Source: an uncultured Paracoccaceae bacterium (GTDB lineage: Bacteria; Pseudomonadota; Alphaproteobacteria; Rhodobacterales; Rhodobacteraceae). From it: a DNA stretch of 25,800 bases. The translations under genes and the position numbers were made by a program. Below are positions 23,599 through 25,800 of the stretch, piece after piece. The stretch covers positions 1 through 25,800 of the forward strand of contig CALFSV010000420.1 of NCBI GenBank assembly GCA_937916485.1, given 5' to 3'. The notes under the pieces are model-generated. The model ran no database searches. It was not told the DNA's origin and saw only the letters and a program-made list of their open reading frames with translations. Each line of letters begins with the position of its first letter. The stretch's first letter is position 1.

Positions 23599-24677
23599 TC
23601 GCCTGCCCCATATAGGTTCTTGTCGTGCTTCTCCACGATCTTGGAGAACCGGCGCATGAACCGCTCGTCTGCCTTGGCCTTCTGTTCCAGCACTTCGCGG
23701 GCAAAGACCATGTGGTCTTCGTGTGCTTCGAGCATATCCGCCATCCGGTTGTTGGTGGCTGCGCCGATAGCGGCCATGGCCGTCTGCGCCTCCTGATCAG
23801 TCTGGACCCCAATCTCGTTGATGCGGTGGGCAACGTCCTGCTGCTGGGCGGTCTTGAGCGATTTGGACAGCGCATCATAAAGCACAACACGCTGCTTGGT
23901 ATCTGTCTGCAGCTTGTTAATCAGGACCATCTGTGTCGCGGCCTGGTTTTGCAGGCTGTCGATCCAGGTCTTCCCCTTCTCGATATAGCGTTCCAGCGTC
24001 TGGCTTTTGGCCAGCATCACCTGCTCTTGCTGTACGAGCTCGTTGTAGCGGGTGTTCAGAGCGGCCAGATCGGTCTCAAGCTTGGTCCGGGCGGCGGCAT
24101 CCTGTTCGACGGCAATCTTGTTCTCAAGCTCGATGATCTTGGGGTCCATCGCCAATACCTCTGCCCGTACCGACTCGAGGCTGCCAACGGTTGCTTCCCG
24201 CTCCTCGAGGGTGCCGGTGAGGTTGGTCTCTACCTTAGCCTTCTGGTCGTTCAGAAGGGTGAGCTGGCTGTCCAGCAGGCGGACGATGATGTCGGACTTG
24301 GAAATCAGGTCCTGCAACTTGTCGTCTATCGTCGCCATGCGCATTCTTTCTTCGCGCATTGCATCTGAACGGGCAGAAGAGAAAATACCAACAAAGCTTT
24401 CCCAGCCGGTCTTGTTCCGCATTTCGTCAAAGTCTTTTGAGAACGCGGCCGTCACATCGTCAAGGCCCATGATCAGCTCTGCGATATTGGCATTCATCAG
24501 GTCGGTATGAGCATGGACATCGGTCAGCGTTGCATTCTCGATATCAATACTCACATCCGTCCTGTCGGCCATCTTCTGACGGGCGACTTCGATCCGGCTT
24601 GTCAATTCCGCAATCTTGCTTTGCGCTTCGGCGACCTGGTCTTGGCTTTCCCGAATCTGGGCATCAAAATCGGCCAT
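23595..24677 (-). CDS. Long coiled-coil protein, first gene of AAA+ operon
   Basis: The 360-residue protein is largely helical with heptad-like spacing of hydrophobic residues and many Gln, Glu, Lys and Ala. Coiled-coil stretches are evident at about 5-40, 120-240 and 250-345. There is no signal peptide or membrane helix, so it is likely cytoplasmic and could act as a scaffold or as filament-forming material handled by the ATPase. The family is not recognised. The N-terminus is ADFDAQIRESQDQVAEAQSK and the C-terminus FMRRFSKIVEKHDKNLYG. The start at 24677 has AAAGGACGG just upstream and a possible promoter at 24709-24738. It opens the eight-gene unit. Confidence 0.82.
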   Translation of the reverse strand: MADFDAQIRESQDQVAEAQSKIAELTSRIEVARQKMADRTDVSIDIENATLTDVHAHTDLMNANIAELIMGLDDVTAAFSKDFDEMRNKTGWESFVGIFSSARSDAMREERMRMATIDDKLQDLISKSDIIVRLLDSQLTLLNDQKAKVETNLTGTLEEREATVGSLESVRAEVLAMDPKIIELENKIAVEQDAAARTKLETDLAALNTRYNELVQQEQVMLAKSQTLERYIEKGKTWIDSLQNQAATQMVLINKLQTDTKQRVVLYDALSKSLKTAQQQDVAHRINEIGVQTDQEAQTAMAAIGAATNNRMADMLEAHEDHMVFAREVLEQKAKADERFMRRFSKIVEKHDKNLYGAGE

Positions 24678-24708
24678 TTTCCGTCCTTTTGCTGAACAAC
24701 GTTACATA

Positions 24709-24738
24709 ACTATATGGGAAGGATAGCGCGGATATGAA
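24709..24738 (-). promoter_or_regulatory. Possible promoter of the AAA+ operon
   Basis: On the minus strand TTCATA (24733-24738) and TATAGT (24709-24714) stand 18 nt apart, about 31 bp upstream of the coiled-coil start codon. The -10 box is good and the -35 box is weak. The position and the divergent cupin gene make this gap the only place for the operon promoter. Confidence 0.35.
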
Positions 24739-24808
24739 GCTGGCGGAAAGGCGAAATTAGGCTGAAGGGCCGCAATGCAGGCAACGGCTTATCATTCTCC
24801 TCCTTGTG

Positions 24809-24833
24809 GGGCAGACTGCCGCAAAGTCTGCCC
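24809..24833 (+). promoter_or_regulatory. Inverted repeat in cupin gene leader
   Basis: GGGCAGACT (24809-24817) and AGTCTGCCC (24825-24833) form a perfect 9-bp stem with a 7-nt loop, 32 bp upstream of the cupin start codon. No gene ends here, so it is not an ordinary terminator. It could be an operator palindrome or a leader hairpin. Confidence 0.55.
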
Positions 24834-24865
24834 GATAGTCGGGTGCAAAAAAGGAGTGCGGACGG

Positions 24866-25210
24866 ATGGCCGATCACCTCGTCACTGTTACGCTGAAGAA
24901 CACACAGCCAGAGGTCACCCGACCAGACCCAGCAAAGGTCCTGACGGGCGATCCTGTCCATACGACATGGAACATCGAGGAAAGTGATGGGCTCTATTGC
25001 GGTGTCTGGCAATCGACACCGGGCAAATGGCGCATCCGCTATGACGAATGGGAGTACTGCCACATTCTTGAAGGGATCTCGATCCTGACCGAGGATGGAG
25101 GGGCCCGGACGACAGTCCGGGCGGGCGACAGTTTCGTCATCCGCCCAGGATTTGAGGGCACTTGGGAAGTACTGGAAACGACCCGAAAAGACTACGTCAT
25201 CCGCCTTTGA
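24866..25210 (+). CDS. Small cupin domain protein (DUF861/Cupin_3 type)
   Basis: The 114-residue protein is a single-domain cupin of the DUF861 type, related to EutQ and ureidoglycine aminohydrolase-like cupins. The core is WRIRYDEWEYCHILEGISILT, then TVRAGDSFVIRPGFEGTWEVLET (about 55-105). Members of this type often lack a clear metal triad; here only one His (HILEG) and a Glu in DEWEY are in the usual motif. The function is unknown. The start at 24866 is supported by AAGGAG 9 nt upstream. It is divergent from the AAA+ operon and convergent with the broken gene at the right edge. Confidence 0.85.
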   Translation: MADHLVTVTLKNTQPEVTRPDPAKVLTGDPVHTTWNIEESDGLYCGVWQSTPGKWRIRYDEWEYCHILEGISILTEDGGARTTVRAGDSFVIRPGFEGTWEVLETTRKDYVIRL

Positions 25211-25230
25211 TTGCGCGTCCGGCCCTATGT

Positions 25231-25785
25231 TTAGTGTTCTGCGATCACGGCGACGGAGCCGGTTACATTTTCACCGTTCAGGATTGTTGTCACGCCGTCC
25301 CCCGTCCCCAACGACAGGTCGGTCACAGGCGTCCCCTGGAAGAACCCAGAGATCGGGCCATGATCGACAGGTCATCCGATCCAGCCGACAAGGACCCGTT
25401 GACGGTTCCTTCGAGGCCCGCCGTATCAGCAAGTCCAACTTCGCCTGACAGCTCGAGCGTGCCGCTCCAGGCGACCGAGGCCTGACCATTCACTGTTCCA
25501 GCCATATCTGTCACCTCGCCCTCAAAGGCGGAGCTTACAAAATCGGCCCGCACTTCGGCGTCGCCGATGAGGTAACCGGCGTCAGGATGCCCATCGATGT
25601 AGATCGCACCAAAGCCCGCGTAGGTCACGTGTCCCGTGTCGGGAACATCGCTGTCCAAGGGAATGCCGCCATTCTCAATGGCGATGGGCCATTGCGTCAA
25701 AATCAGCAATCTGTCCGTTGATCCGGTCGTCGACGGGTGACGGGCCTGAAGGATGGCCATTGTTCAGATTGTTGGTCTGGCTCAT
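25231..25785 (-). pseudogene. Frame-disrupted gene similar to TbpB-like beta-barrel surface proteins
   Basis: Three reading frames seem to hold one protein. An ATG at 25785 opens a frame (MSQTNNLNNGHPSGPSPVDD) that stops at 25675. A second frame carries the middle from about 25675 to 25365: GIPLDSDVPDTGHVTYAGFGAIYI, ADFVSSAFEGEVTDMAGTVNG, LELSGEVGL and GTVNGSLSAG. A third frame gives the end (PISGFFQGTPVTDLSLGTGDG and GENVTGSVAVIAEH) with a TAA at 25231. The repeated strand-and-Gly pattern is like the C-lobe beta-barrel domain of transferrin-binding-protein-like proteins. At least one shift near 25375 and one near 25680 would be needed, so this is a pseudogene or has sequence errors. No signal peptide or lipobox is seen. 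Confidence 0.5.
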
Positions 25786-25800
25786 CGTTGTCGTGTTACA

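Overview
The window looks like a chromosomal segment of a GC-rich alphaproteobacterium of the Rhodobacterales/Roseobacter type. The basis is the gene families and their order: a TIGR02300 (FYDLN) acidic-tail protein next to a tRNA-Ala, a DUF4173 membrane protein with a two-component pair, a two-domain ALDH16-type aldehyde dehydrogenase behind deoC, a DUF1523 membrane protein, and REP-like hairpins of a kind common in this group. No insertion sequence, CRISPR array, rRNA or recognisable phage gene was seen.

Layout. Positions 1-775 hold the end of a ribbon-helix-helix protein and a gene-poor stretch that abuts the 3' end of a tRNA-Ala(GGC) (776-851, minus). Next come the FYDLN protein (minus) and a YgjP-type zinc peptidase (plus). 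A GntR regulator precedes a proline-racemase-family enzyme whose two active-site positions are Ser and Thr, pointing to a hydroxyproline dehydratase-like role (2184-3942). A LacI regulator and a GH13 alpha-glucosidase are divergent around two CG-centred operator-like sites (4059-6948). A DAO-family flavoprotein and a uronate-dehydrogenase-like SDR form a short operon (7036-9098). The minus-strand operon DUF4173 membrane protein / response regulator / histidine kinase follows (12278 down to 9095), then rpe.

Positions 13185-17525 form a deoxyribose catabolic unit: an AraC regulator, deoC and an ALDH16-type aldehyde dehydrogenase. The deoxyribose-5-phosphate aldolase would make glyceraldehyde-3-phosphate and acetaldehyde, and the dehydrogenase could oxidise the aldehyde. 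A strong hairpin covers part of the deoC ribosome binding site.

The most intriguing region is 17560-24677. Eight minus-strand genes are packed with overlaps or short gaps: a long coiled-coil protein, a small membrane protein, an unknown soluble protein, a AAA+ ATPase with a large N-terminal extension, a small membrane protein, another unknown soluble protein, a two-helix membrane protein and a DUF1523 membrane protein. Together they look like an uncharacterised membrane-associated AAA+ machine. The right edge carries a small cupin gene with a hairpin in its leader and a frame-disrupted gene resembling TbpB-like beta-barrel surface proteins.

All calls come from reading the sequence and from knowledge of protein families. 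No database search was run.
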